64,000 nt of DNA, taken from assembly GCA_949775045.1 (NCBI GenBank), contig OX459099.1, positions 5,191,067-5,255,066 on the forward strand, read 5' to 3'. Shown piece by piece: positions 52,136-63,881 of this stretch (positions are counted from its first letter, which is position 1; the number at the start of each line of letters is the position of its first letter). Origin of the DNA: Metridium senile. Its lineage: Eukaryota > Cnidaria > Anthozoa > Actiniaria > Metridiidae. Position numbers and translations under genes: made by a program. The notes beneath the pieces were generated by a model. It worked only from the letters and a program-made list of their open reading frames with translations. It did not search any database and was not told where the DNA came from.

Positions 52136-55100
52136 ATGGATGGTGAAAATATCGCTACAGCGGGAACCTCCATTGAGCTGGCAAAACTCGGACAAGATTC
52201 TAAAAACCAATTTGAAGAAAAGCTAGATATTATGCCAGACGATGATGGGGATGAGCATGATACGCTTCAAGATTTTCAACCAGTGGCATTTTATTTCTTA
52301 AAGAGAGACAAGATCCCAAGACTGCTGTTTGTGAAGCTAGTTTCTTGGTCATATCCTTTGATGGTTTTTAGTTGTAGACGACTTTTCATAGTATATTATG
52401 CTTGATACATATATACATGGGGAAATACTAGTGTTTATCTTGTGAGAATCGTCTGGGCTACTAGCTTAGCCGGCAACTGAATGTCTAAGAAAGTCATTTT
52501 GTTCACGCGGGAGAGTATTGGAAACGGTTCACTTGCAGGTGAGTTGTCAGCTTCAATTTCATTTCCAATTCAAAGTGACTTCTGTTGCATTTTTAACCGC
52601 AAAAAGGGTTTGAAAGCATTGTATCTCATCTAGTTTGCCCTGAAGACATGAGCATTTTCTCTTAACTTCCCAAGAAAACGTCAATGTTTTAGGACACACA
52701 AAAGACGAGAGAGATTCAGTTTTATTTTTTCAATTGACTAAAAGTAAATGAGCAAACAATTGATGGATCAAAAAAAGTCGACCATTTACTAATAGAGTTA
52801 AAAATTTCACTCCTTTTCAAATGTTGCGGCTAGCTAGCTTTATTTTTAGCGTCATATTCATTGTCGGGGAAAACCAAAATTGTACTCAGCATGGATAAGA
52901 AAGTGTTTATCAACCGATTTTTAATTCATCAATTTGTTAGGACAAATAGGAAAACGATTTTTGCTTTTATGGCTCACAAACATCAACATTAAACAATAAT
53001 GCGCTCGTTTTTCTTGTCAAAATTCAATGTTTCTGCTGAATGTTTTAAAAACAGACCAGTTTATTAGCATGGTCGGTGATTGTGAATTGGCTTATATAAC
53101 ACATGCAAGCTGAAATTTTAATAACAAAACTACATCGTCTTGTAAATACATTTAGCTAGCTTTATTCGATATTTTGAGCACATTAGGGAAGAGTTTTAAC
53201 ATATCGACAAACACTATTTTCACCGATTTTATTTTCAGACACGGATTCAAAATAAGACAATATTATTTAATGTTGATTATTTCGATTCGTCTTTTTGCAT
53301 CCGCTACTGACTGGCGTACTTCTATCTTTGATTCCCATTCAAAAAAAATACTTCCAATTTTAATTTCAAATTCGTACTAAAATCTCACCATCTGAGAAAA
53401 AGCCAGTTTGATTAAAGGTGTCGTTTGTGATAGAACTGTCATCGCTCAGCGCTATTTAATTGTCCTTGAACCCGACTGTGTTCCAAATGAGGATGTAGTA
53501 TATAAATCGATGCATATATATTCATACATATTAACCTAGTTGCCATGACGACGTCTTGACTCTATTTAAGGGACAGTATGAGATATTTAAACCCACTGCT
53601 TATTATTTAACCGAATATAGAATCGACCAAATAATTGTTTCAAGTGCAATTTGTCTTTTTTGTCACTTTTGATTTTCTTGCTAGATGACAAGATTGATCA
53701 AATATTTTTCTATACTCTAGAACACACAGTAGCAGCTAAAACAGGTTCCATTCACTCTTAAAACCGGTTATGTTTAAATGCCTTCTGGTTTGTTTTGCTA
53801 CTAAGAATTGCCCGACAATATATTACACATCCAGTTGCTCTCACACCAAGACAAATTGTCTTCCATTCAGCTAGCTTGTTTGTTAGATTACCTCGTGTGA
53901 TGTTGTCCGACTAATTCAGTAGCACACGAGCTATTCACAGCTATTAAAGACAGAAACTTTCCGACTGAAAACGAGATGAAATTCGACCAAGTGACGTGTT
54001 GACGTGAAAGAAAGAGATGTCAAAGGTTTTTTTCGCGGAGAAGAGTTTACGGTCATTCACTTTTCGCTCTACGATTGAACAAGCAGCTAGATTAATTCTT
54101 TTTATCATTTTTCCCGATAAATTATAACGTATATTAGTGAGCTAAGACAATTTGTGGCTATTTTAATTTCGGTGCAGTTATATATATATATATATATCGT
54201 TGCTAAACGTTCTCAGACTATATGACGTATTAAACAGTTTATGGCAATTTAGTTTACGGTTCGCCCAGTGCCAGATTAGTCTCTTTATACTAAGAAGATC
54301 TTGTCCGATATTATAACGAACAGAATTAAGCCAAGAAAGTTTATGGCCAGTTAGGCTACTTTGCCAGTTAGACTCTATATATATAACTGACATATAACAA
54401 GTTTTGGAATCGGATCAGACAGCGTATGTCCGTTTTTGAATTGCCTGCGTCGTTTTTGTAGAAATATATATATTGACGGATCAAGAGAATTAAAGCGGCG
54501 TTTTTGTTCTTAGTAAAAATGAGTGGTTATTTCACCTGCATCGAATTACGCCAGTTTGTGCATGCATAGAGTCAAAATATGTTGATTAATGTAATTTTTT
54601 TGTTTTTTTTTGTTGCCACTATAGCCTCACGGCGCATAACTATACTGGATCGAAATATAGTGGCTAATTTGAGTAATTGGTGTCATGTACTGACTATATA
54701 GACTCTCATACCGAAATAAAACGATTAATTTTTGATATATATAATTTTGGATAGCTATTCTCCGTGTCTGACTAGCCTCTCATACATGTAAAACTATAAT
54801 TAAAATATAGCATCTGATTGTTCATGCTTAACACGAAGACGAGGTCAGTTGGTTCAAAATAATAGTAGGTTATTCAAGTTGGTTAGATTTCTGGTTCGTA
54901 TACTTCATCATTGCATGATATCATCATCCGGCATCATCATGATTATCATCATTACCATAACTCAACAATTATCATCACCATCATTAACATCGTTATCATC
55001 ATCCCCTAGTCATCTTGACAATTATTATCATCATCATCACATTTATTATTATCATCATCATCACAATTGTTATCATCATCACAATTATCATCATCATCAT

Positions 55101-58100
55101 CACATTTATTATTATCATCATCATCACAATTGTTATCATCATCACAATTATCATCATCATCATCACAATTATTATTATCATCATCATCACAATTATTATC
55201 ATCATCACAATTATCATCATCATCATCACAATTATTATTATCATCATGACCGTTATTATTATCATCATCATCACAATTATTATCATCATCACAATTATCA
55301 TCATCATCATCACAATTATTATTATCATCATGACCGTTATTATTATCATCATCATCACAATTATTATCATGATCATCATCACATTTATTATTATTATCAT
55401 CATCATCACAATTATTATCATCACCATCGTTATCATCATCACCATGACATTTATTATCATCGTTATCATCAGAATCACCATTATCATCATCATCACCATT
55501 ATCATCATCATCACCATTATTATCACCATTCTAGTTATCACTGATCATCGCAATCACCATCATCATAATATCATTATAATAATCGACATCATTGGCATAC
55601 AATCATCGCCAGTAACAGCAAAAAAAACCTTACAGACTAAACCATAAAAAAATTTCAATTTCGTTCAGTTTTTTTATATTTTTGTCTGTTTATTTTTTGG
55701 CCACAAAATGTCAGTGCTTCGCACATTATCCGCGACATCTTCAAGTCAGGTTTTCCTTTGAATTATATTCGTACTCAAGTTTACAAAAGAATATGTAAAG
55801 GTTGCTTGTTTGGTTTTTCCAGCTGTTTGTGGTCAACCAACAATTACTAGAGAGATCCTTCACATTGTCTTGTCCTAAAGGCCCGGACAAACGGCTTCAA
55901 TATTTGCTTCAACATTGGTTCGATTTTGTTGAACGCTGTAGAATGGTTGTTGAGCGATGTTGAACGTAGGGGGCAACGATTTCAACAATGTTGAAATGGG
56001 GTGACAAACGGCTTCAACATTGCCATTCAACAAAATCGCAAGGATTTTGAAGCAAATGTTGAAGCCGTTTGCCCGGTCCTTTATGAATACGTGCTCAAAC
56101 GACAAAAACACGCATCAAAATAGACCAATAGTATTCCTTGTTCTTAGGAGGTTTATACTATATATTTTCTAATTATATGGTCTAGACCAATGAAGTTGCG
56201 TGTTCTAAGGAGGTTCTCAAGGTGGCAAACACTGATCAAAATAGACCAATAATTTTGCTTGTTCTAAGGAGGTTTCGTAGAACGTTTATACTATATATCG
56301 TGTCTAATGCCTCGACCAATGAAATTGCGTGTTCTAAGGAGGTTCTCAAGGTGGCAAACACTGATCAAAATAGACCAATAATTTTGCTTGTTCTAAGGAG
56401 GTTATCAAGGAGACTTTTAAAAAAGTCTGAAGGGTAGTGTGTTAGAGAGAAGAAGGGAGATTTGCTTATTATATAACTGAATTTTTGTGGTGAATGTCTA
56501 TATAATCATGTGATTTTTGTACACTGTCCTATCTTACTTAGCTTGATTTTCAGAGCGGGCCTGGGAGTGATAGCGTAGGACCCAGGCCTGCTCTGAAAAT
56601 CAAGCTATATCTTACCATTTTTCATAATTGATTTACTATATTCTTCCTTGACGTTTTACACATACTTTGAACGTATAAGTATTTTTGTAATCCTATGTAA
56701 CTGCATCACGCTAGGGTTGTATGACCCGTTTGACCAAGATTGCGTGACTGAGAAATGCAAGATTCTAGAGCAACTAGAGTTTGTCATATATATATTCTTC
56801 GTTGTTGAAATGCTGTGTAAATGGATAGCGATGGGCATCTTTGGCAAACTTGGATATCTCTCTGAAAATTGGAATAGACTGGATTGCTTTATCGTCTTTG
56901 CTGGGTAAGAAAATCTTATGACACTGACGACTTTACGATCGCCTTACGTTTCCTCTTGCGACACACCTAACGACCTTCTTACGACCAAAGCCTTTAACTT
57001 TTAAAGACAGGATTACGATCGTAAACATATCACAGCCTATGACAGCTCTTATAACGAAGTCTTGATCACTTTTATTTTGGTTTTACGACCTTCTTACGAC
57101 CAAAGCCTTTAACTTTTAAAGACAGGATTACGATCGTAAACATAGGACAGCTCTTATAACGACGTCACGATATGTCGGTTTTAACATCAATCACTTTATA
57201 TTCACAGGACGTTTGAATTTCTTTACGACAAAGGGAAGTACATGACTGCAGTGCGAGCAATACGAGTCCTACGACCTCTTCGAGCTATTAATAGAGTACC
57301 AAGTAAGTAACCATGGTTACGGTTACCATAGATACTCCAAATACCTCATTTCGGTTGTTTTCTAGAGATTCGATGATAGGACTATATTTTGACCATTGAA
57401 TGTAACTCTTTTTATCCTCAACCTCCCATCCCCCCACCCTTTTCCTAAACTCCCACCCCTATCCCTTCTCTTGCCCTCCTTTCCTCTTTCCCTTCTTCCC
57501 TCCCTGCCCTCCCTTCCTCTTACCCGATCAAATCAGAAAATCAATCTATTTATTGCTAGCGGCTTCATTGTTTTCCATATATAGGTATACGGATCCTTGT
57601 CACGCTACTGCTAGACTGACGTTACGCTAGCTGCTTCAAACGTGACCCCTAACTAGCGTTACATTGTTTTTCATATTTAGGTATACGGATCCTTGTCACG
57701 CTACTGTTAGACACGTTACGCTAGCTGCTTCAAACGTGACCCCTAACTAGCGTTACATTGTTTTCCATATATAGGTATACGGATCCTTGTCACGCTGCTG
57801 TTAGACACCTTACCTATGCTTGGCAACGTCCTTGCTATGTGTTCCCTCATCTTTAGTATTTTTGGAATTGTCGGAGTTCAAATGTGGCAAGGCTTGCTTA
57901 GGAATCGATGCGTTCTCGATTTGCCTACTAATTTATCTGCACAAACGTGAGTACGAACTATAACGATGTATTATCGATTTGCTTACTAACTTATGTGCAC
58001 AAACGTGAGTACGAACTATTACGATGTATTATCGGTTTGCCTACTAACTTATCTGCACAAACGTGAGTACGAACTATTACGATGTATTATCGATTTGCCT

Positions 58101-58292
58101 ACTTATCTGCACAAACGTGAGTACGAACTTTTACGATGTATTATCGATTTGAATTTTTACTACACTTGTGTGAATTCTCTCGCGCGCGCTGATTGGTTGA
58201 TTTACCGTTGTAAATACACTCGTATTTGCGCGTCGTGAGAGTACAGACAACGCTAAACCACATTCGATTTGCTAAATTGATAACCTAAGGTC

Positions 58293-58341
<49 letters not shown>

Positions 58342-61115
58342 GCGTAGTGGTGATGATGATGGTGATGATGATGATGATGATGATGAGCGTAGTGGTGATG
58401 ATGATGATGAGCGTAGTGGTGATGATGATGGTGATAACCATGATGTTGATTATGATTATGTTTATAATTATGATGAACATATGATGATGAACATGATGAT
58501 AATGATGATTCCAAGGCCTCTAGATATAAGAGTATAAGTTTATGATGACGATATCAATGATGATGATGATATTGATACAACAATAACAATGCACTGTTTG
58601 ACTTGTTTCTAGATACAACCTGAGTTCTTATTACGTCCCGTCACAGGGAGATCTCGTGTGTTCGCTGCCCAAGAACAATGGAATGAAGCGATGCACCAGG
58701 GAATGGCTGGAACCTTACCGTGTAAATGATCGAGATTGTTTACTAGATTATCAATCATATCTAAACATGACAGCCCGGTCGAACTATACAAACGCTTGTG
58801 TTAACTGGAATGTCTATTACTCGAAGTGCGCAAATGCCGGTATTAACCCCGAATATGACACGATATCATTTGATAATATACTTATTGCATGGGTAGCCAT
58901 CTTTCAGGTATGGATGAAACTGTTAAGATAATGATGATGATAATGATTATGATGGTGATGATTATGGTGATGATGAAGGTGATGATGATGATGATGATAA
59001 TAATGTTGATGATGATGATGATGATTGTCATGATGATGGTGGTGATGATGTCGATAATGATGATAATTTTTAGTATTATGATGATGATGATGATGGTTGT
59101 GGTGTCCATAATGATGATGATAAAACTAATGATTAAGATGACAAGTAATGATCGTAGTATTGTTGATGGTGATGATATGCTTGTTACCAATCCTTGCTCG
59201 CGCTTAAGTGACGCATAGAGACTTTGATAATGATAATATAATGTTGTTGATAATAGTGATGATATCGATAATGATGATGATAAAAGTCATATACAACTAA
59301 GGCTAGGTTTACACGGGACCGGACGAATTTTTGACCGATCAAAAGATCGACCTGGACATGCTGTTCACACCGAACCGATCATTACAATATTTTCGTTTTG
59401 ACAGGTTAGGCGTCCAAATTATTGCACGTTTAGCGCTGTCCCGTGTGAACGGAACCCCTAAGCGGATGTTTTTTTGACCGGTCAAAACTTTGTCCGGTAC
59501 CGTGTAAACGTACCCTAAAATGGTGACTATTTTGTGTATTTGTCATCAGGTCATAACCCTCGAAGGCTGGTCTGATATAATGTATTACATCCAAGACGCA
59601 AATAGTCCATGGGACTTTGTCTATTTTGTAGTTTTAATTGTGGTAAGTTTGAAGGCCGGTTTACTTCTACCAAGGATTGACGTCGACAAATGTCAGTAGC
59701 CGGGCCATGGCATTGAAGCGAGACGAACGTCGAGCTTGCAATGATAGAGACACGTGAATAATTATCCCGTGAGGACCCTATCATTGCAAGCTCAATGTTC
59801 GTTTCGCTTGGATGCAAAGGCCTGGCTACCTTTTAAGATGTCGCAGGGAACTGTGACGGGGACTATTTGTTAATATTCTTATCTTAATACTTTACATTAA
59901 TAAATATTTAACAATATTTCTATATTTTTTTTTAGATTGGATCCTATTTTATGACCAATCTTTGCCTCGTTGTCATAACAACTCAATTTCAAGAAACTAA
60001 ACAAAGAGAGAACGATTTGATGCGACAGGGTCGCCGTAAACACTCGGCTAGTTCCAGTACTATTGCTAGCAGTCGCTTTGGCCGTGATGGATGCTGGGTA
60101 GAAATACTTAAATACTTTGCGCATGTCATAAGAAGGACTAAACGTCGTGTAGGAAGAACGTTGAATATCAAGTGTTGTGTTCCAGCAGCTCAAAAAAACC
60201 GCGTCAGTAAAAAACGAAAACGAAGAAAAAAGAAGCTAGTTTATCATCATCACCATCACCATCATCATTATCATCATTTTCATCATCATGTTCATTGTCC
60301 AGGACATTGCCAACACCTTGAGGGATACTGTCCAGTTCCTGACGGGCACCAAACACCAAACGCTTCCAATGCAGATTTTGCCAACTCCTGTCAACCAGTA
60401 GAAATGCTAGCTGGTAATACCTTAACCGTTCCTGGACAAATATCAATACAGTCACCAAACACTGGTTCCTGGCAGGGGGAGGGTAAGGATACAATTGCCT
60501 TCGCTGTTGATCTTCCTGGTACGGTACCAAACGTTTCCATAGTAACAGGATCCGCATGTTCAATACGACCATCTTCGTCATCGAGAACGGCGGGAGAGAT
60601 GGTAACCACGGCAACAGCAGCTGTTAACATCAACGGCCAATCAGCTGCGTCTGATGTGGCGGCGCATTCGTTTGTGTCAGCGGCATCTCTTACAAGCGCA
60701 GCTGCAACTGTGACAGCCACTGCTGCGGCGACTTCAGTGATTCAAAATGCTTGCGAATGCGCAGTAGGCCATGTCGCAGGCGACAAAGTCGAGGAGTTTG
60801 AGTCCGAGTCTGTTTACGAAGGAGAGGAGTCTGAGAGCGAGTATTCTGATGACGACATGAACAAAGACACCAAAGTTACGTGTTTCAGCAAGTTCCGGCG
60901 TGCTTTGCGAGATTGGGTAGAGAGTAAAGGGTTCATGTACCTGATAATGGGAGCCATCTTTGTGAACACGTTCAGTATGGGAATAGAGTACTATGGACAG
61001 GTAAATGATTCTTTGTAATGACATCCTCCTCTGCTATATTTATAAAACTATTCTTAGAGGGGGGATCGTCTGGTACCTTATACTTACTCAATAATATATA
61101 TGATAGGAACTCTGC

Positions 61116-61207
<92 letters not shown>

Positions 61208-63692
61208 CAATAGTATATATGATTTAAAACACTACTATTTAAAAAACATTCTTAGTTGAGGGGTCGTCCGGTACCAAATTTGTTATAATGATATAATTTT
61301 TTAAATGGCGGCCGGTAGTCAGTAGTCCAGTCTTACACGGTCTTTTCCGACCTGAAAGGAGACTGAATGTTAAACTTAATTGAATAATTTAATCGATCTG
61401 TTGTCATATGTTGAATGACATTGTTTGCCAGTTTTTGCCGACGATAATGAAGTTTCATGGGACCCCAACAGCTGAAAAAGAAACAAATCTAGCGCGATCA
61501 CATGAAAACTCGCATTGACTAAGGATAATTACGAGATAAGAGCTTTTAACATCTGAAAACAACATTTAAAATAATCTTTTATCAAAAAGATAATTTCCTT
61601 GATTCTAAAATGTGTTTACCATTTCTTAAGCCGCTTAAATAACCATCTTAATGACAGAGTTTTTTTATATGATTTCTGTCGTTAATGGTTCTTACGCCGT
61701 TCATTGATAGTCAGGATTTTCACCGTCTCAATCATCTACTTTCCCTGTTTTTGTGAAAGCGTATTTACGAAACAGTGCCAGACAAGAGACCTTTAATTCA
61801 TACTTAAAAGCGTCATTTACTGCCATCATATTTTACCTATATGCTTTCTAAATGGAAACTAGCGAGTAAACTAGTATAGGCTGCGTCGGTGTTTGATATA
61901 AACGATAGGTAATATAATGAAATTTGTGACACCGTAAAAAGTGTTGACTTAACTCTACTGACGTTTCGAGCTTTAGCCCTTCGTCGGAGTACAAGAGAAA
62001 AGGTATATATATATATAGGTATATATATATATAGGTATATATATATATAGGTATATATATATAGGTATATATATAGGTATATATATATAGGTATATATAT
62101 ATATATAGGTATATATATATAGGTATATATATAGGTATATATATATAGGTATATATATATATATATAGGTATATATATATAGGTATATATATAGGTATAT
62201 ACAGCCGATCTCGAAAAGGTTGTCCACCTTAAAAGACATATATACTAAAAGAAATATCACGTGACTCATTCTATAATCACTTTCCGCGCGTGTAGAAAGT
62301 CAGGTACTTCTAGCGGGGGAAGATACTGCTTGTTTGAATCCACCGCCATATTACTTTCAAACACACCTGACTTTCTACACGCACGGAAAGTGATTATAGA
62401 ATGAGTCACGTGATATTTCTTTTAGTATATATGTCTTTTCAGGTGGACAACCTTTATGAGATCGGCTGTATATATAGGTATATATATAGGTATATATATA
62501 TAGGTATATATATATATAGGTATATATATAGGTATATATATAGGTATATATATATATGCTTTCTATTTAATTCCATGCATTTAAATCCATTATAACTTGT
62601 TACACCTAATTGCAAGAACGTTGTCCTGACTTTTGTAATTTAGTGGGAAAGAAATTAATTAATAGACAAAAGAAGATCACTCAAGCTGAAGGAATGACAA
62701 AAGAAAGAGTTCAGGTTGGTCTTTTAATTTATTCCTTTCCCACTAAATTACAAATGTCAGGACAACGTTCTTGCAATTAGGTGTATATATTATGCCTTTT
62801 TTCTATTTTAAACCATTTTATACATTAGTTTTATTTTATTCAATTGTATTTTGCTTGCGATGAAAATGTATATTGATATATGGCGGTTTTTAATAAGTTA
62901 ATAAATAATTATTGTTATTTACCAAGACCAGAATGACTACTAGCCTTTCTTTTTGGGGAAATATTAGTACAGATCTTTCAACTGTCGAAAAAATGGTTTA
63001 AAACTCATCTGAATGAGAGGATATTCGTAAGGTATATTTTAGCAAAGAGACGCCAACGTAAAAATCAGTCGTACTGTGAAATCGAAAAAAAGAAATTTAT
63101 TTAGTCCTTTTCACAGTTCTATGCGCCATTTCCAAAGGTATACATAGACACTTTTTTGTAATATTTCAATACAAATCACTTTGATACATGTGCAAAGTCA
63201 AGGCTATCTTCAAAATTGAGCAAGAAACTGTGGAAGAGACTGTGGAAGTTTTGGTACTCTCTTTTTAATCCTTCTCTTTCAAGGACCAGACTTTGCGATT
63301 ACCTATAATGTTCAGGATGAAATTTGTAACAACGTAAACAATGTTAACTTAACTTTACTGACGTTTCGAGCTTTAGCCCTTCGTCGGAGTATGAAGTTAA
63401 AGTTAAGTTAACATTTTTACGGTATTACAAATTTTATTTTATTACCTATAATTTTCAGGTTTATTTTTAGCATTCTCTATATCAGCTTAAACAGACTTGA
63501 AGTTTTCATAACATTCAGTTAATGCTTTTGTTTTCTACAGCCACAACAAATGACCGATGTTCTAGAGATACTAAACTACATCTTTACTGGGGTCTTTGCT
63601 CTTGAAATGCTGCTCAAGTTGGTAGCACTTGGGGCTTACAGCTATATCAAAGACGCATTTAACCTATTTGATGGCACCATTGTCATCATGAG
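52136..63692 (+). CDS. T-type voltage-gated calcium channel alpha-1 subunit (Cav3), 5' part, 8 exons
   Basis: Pore-forming low-voltage-activated Ca2+ channel; 776 codons lie in the window and the gene continues beyond it. Exons: 52136-52350, 56662-56904, 57208-57302, 57775-57946, 58613-58907, 59550-59642, 59936-61000, 63541-63692. Start ATG is in good context (GCCATGG) with an in-frame stop upstream at 52028. Landmarks: [17 protein letters not shown] (IS1), [32 protein letters not shown] (IS3), the S4 voltage sensor [31 protein letters not shown] (IS5), VITLEGWSD pore with Glu at about residue 345, [14 protein letters not shown] (IS6), and domain [16 protein letters not shown]. The short Cys-bearing S1-S2 loop and His-rich I-II linker mark it as Cav3, not Cav1/2. 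The first intron is AT-AC. The human Cav3.2 zinc/nickel His in the S3-S4 loop is not seen. Confidence 0.95.
54925..55578 (+). repeat. ATC microsatellite in Cav3 intron 1
   Basis: About 650 bases of CATCAT/CACAATTATTATCAT with a 60-70 bp higher-order unit. Long His/Tyr and Ile frames are artefacts. Confidence 0.9.
55878..56081. mobile_element. Hairpin MITE in Cav3 intron 1
   Basis: AGGCCCGGACAAACGGCTTC is mirrored by GAAGCCGTTTGCCCGGTCCT; inner arms TTCAACATTG and CAATGTTGAA recur. It is followed by a direct duplication at 56119-56405 (GACCAATAATTTTGCTTGTT, CTAAGGAGGTTCTCAAGGTG). Confidence 0.7.
56540..56606. repeat. Hairpin just upstream of Cav3 exon 2
   Basis: AGCTTGATTTTCAGAGCGGG is mirrored by CCTGCTCTGAAAATCAAGCT with a short loop; arms of about 27 bases. 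It ends 38 bases before the U12 branch site. Confidence 0.75.
56925..57160 (+). repeat. Tandem duplication in Cav3 intron 2
   Basis: ACCTTCTTACGACCAAAGCC, TTTAACTTTTAAAGACAGGA and TTACGATCGTAAACATA occur twice, about 118 bases apart. It does not include exon sequence. Confidence 0.8.
57570..57800 (+). repeat. Tandem copies of the Cav3 exon-4 acceptor and exon start
   Basis: CATAT(AT/TT)AG|GTATACGGATCC followed by about 20 exon bases and 60 intron-like bases occurs three times; exon-like starts at 57585, 57681 and 57775 (spacing 96 and 94). In the first two copies the exon frame hits TGA or TAG within 15 codons; only the third continues into DTLPMLGN. Confidence 0.92.
57911..58150 (+). repeat. 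Tandem copies of the Cav3 exon-4 donor
   Basis: CGATTTGCCTACTAA, TTATCTGCACAAAC|GTGAGT, ACGAACTATTACGATGTATT repeat four times. The real exon end is 57946; intact decoy donors start at 58005, 58063 and 58117 (spacing 58, 58 and 54). All carry the same strong GTGAGT. Confidence 0.92.
58291..58505 (+). repeat. GAT microsatellite in Cav3 intron 4
   Basis: GAT runs broken by three GAGCGTAGTGGT units. Non-coding. Confidence 0.9.
58920..59290 (+). repeat. GAT microsatellite in Cav3 intron 5
   Basis: Imperfect GAT repeat beginning 12 bases past the exon-5 donor, followed by the MITE at 59299-59518. Confidence 0.85.
59299..59518. mobile_element. MITE family shared with 31305-31538, Cav3 intron 5
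   Basis: AAGGCTAGGTTTACACGGGA at the left and CGTGTAAACGTACCCTAAA at the right; inner TTTTTGACCGATCAAAAG / TTTTTGACCGGTCAAAAC. Ends about 30 bases before exon 6. Confidence 0.75.
61116..61206 (+). repeat. ACTT tetranucleotide microsatellite, Cav3 intron 7
   Basis: About 22 pure ACTT units flanked on both sides by ACTCAATA(A/G)TATATATGAT, so the array sits inside a small duplication. Confidence 0.95.
61890..61992 (+). mobile_element. Half copy of GATAGGTAATATAA-family MITE, Cav3 intron 7
   Basis: GATAGGTAATATAATGAAAT through CTGACGTTTCGAGCTTTAGC to CCTTCGTCGGAGT is one arm of the family hairpin at 18153-18332. It is truncated at its centre where the TATATAGG repeat begins. Confidence 0.7.
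62000..62558. repeat. TATATAGG satellite split by a 270-bp palindrome
   Basis: GGTATATATATA-type repeats occupy about 62002-62199 and 62470-62558. Between them, 62200-62470 is a near-perfect palindrome: ACAGCCGATCTC / GAGATCGGCTGT at the ends, then AAAAGACATATATACTAAAA, CACGTGACTCATTCTATAAT and ACTTTCCGCGCGTGTAGAAA with their complements. The loop is about 62310-62350. The spurious frames on both strands start at the same palindromic MSHVIFLL. Confidence 0.85.
62602..62784. mobile_element. Hairpin MITE, same family as 13311-13472
   Basis: ACACCTAATTGCAAGAACGT is mirrored exactly by ACGTTCTTGCAATTAGGTGT. GTCCTGACTTTTGTAATTTA and its complement follow. A near-intact young-looking copy. Confidence 0.8.
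63313..63455. mobile_element. Full copy of GATAGGTAATATAA-family MITE, Cav3 intron 7
   Basis: Left arm TGAAATTTGTAACAACGTAA with AGTTAACTTAACTTTACTGA-like sequence, centre CGAGCTTTAGCCCTTCGTCG, right arm AAGTTAAGTTAACATTTTTA and TTACAAATTTTATTTTATTA. About 85 bases upstream of exon 8. Confidence 0.7.
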
Positions 63693-63730
63693 GTAAAACT
63701 CTTGACTAAACAATAGAGCAGATTTCGTAT

Positions 63731-63881
63731 CAGGGCCGTAGCACCCTCAAAATGATTGGGGGGGGGGGAGGTTCAACCATTGATTTCTGAAAATAGCCCT
63801 GAAAATAACTACCATTCATAACACTCAAATCATGGTTTTGGGGGGGCACGCCCCCCTGCCCCTCCCAGTGCTACGGCCCTG
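63731..63881. mobile_element. Hairpin MITE in Cav3 intron 8
   Basis: CAGGGCCGTAGCACC is mirrored by AGTGCTACGGCCCTG. Inside are a G-run (63756-63766) and a C-rich tract (63846-63866). No coding capacity. Confidence 0.7.

Larger units (their letters stand above)
52351..56661 (+). other. AT-AC (U12-type) intron 1 of Cav3
   Basis: The donor ATATCCTTT (52351-52359) equals the minor-spliceosome consensus. TTCCTTGAC (56644-56652) equals the U12 branch-site consensus TTCCTTRAY, and the acceptor AC is at 56660-56661, ten bases past the branch A. The join TC|A TAC TTT GAA restores frame to SYFERIS, aligning with NPWFERIS of vertebrate channels; no AG acceptor in this stretch would. Inside lie an ATC microsatellite, a MITE and a hairpin. 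Confidence 0.9.

Noticed and set aside
54849..55647. His/Tyr-rich 231 aa frame and its opposite-strand partners
   Set aside because: ATC microsatellite inside the first Cav3 intron.
56540..56661. A GT-AG acceptor for Cav3 exon 2 near CCAG (56585) or CAAG (56604)
   Set aside because: Neither has a polypyrimidine tract or joins in frame to the upstream exon; the U12 branch site and AC at 56660-56661 fit exactly.
61973..62595. Frames [13 protein letters not shown]...YIYLYIY on both strands
   Set aside because: A palindrome plus TATATAGG satellite gives the same start on both strands; not a gene.
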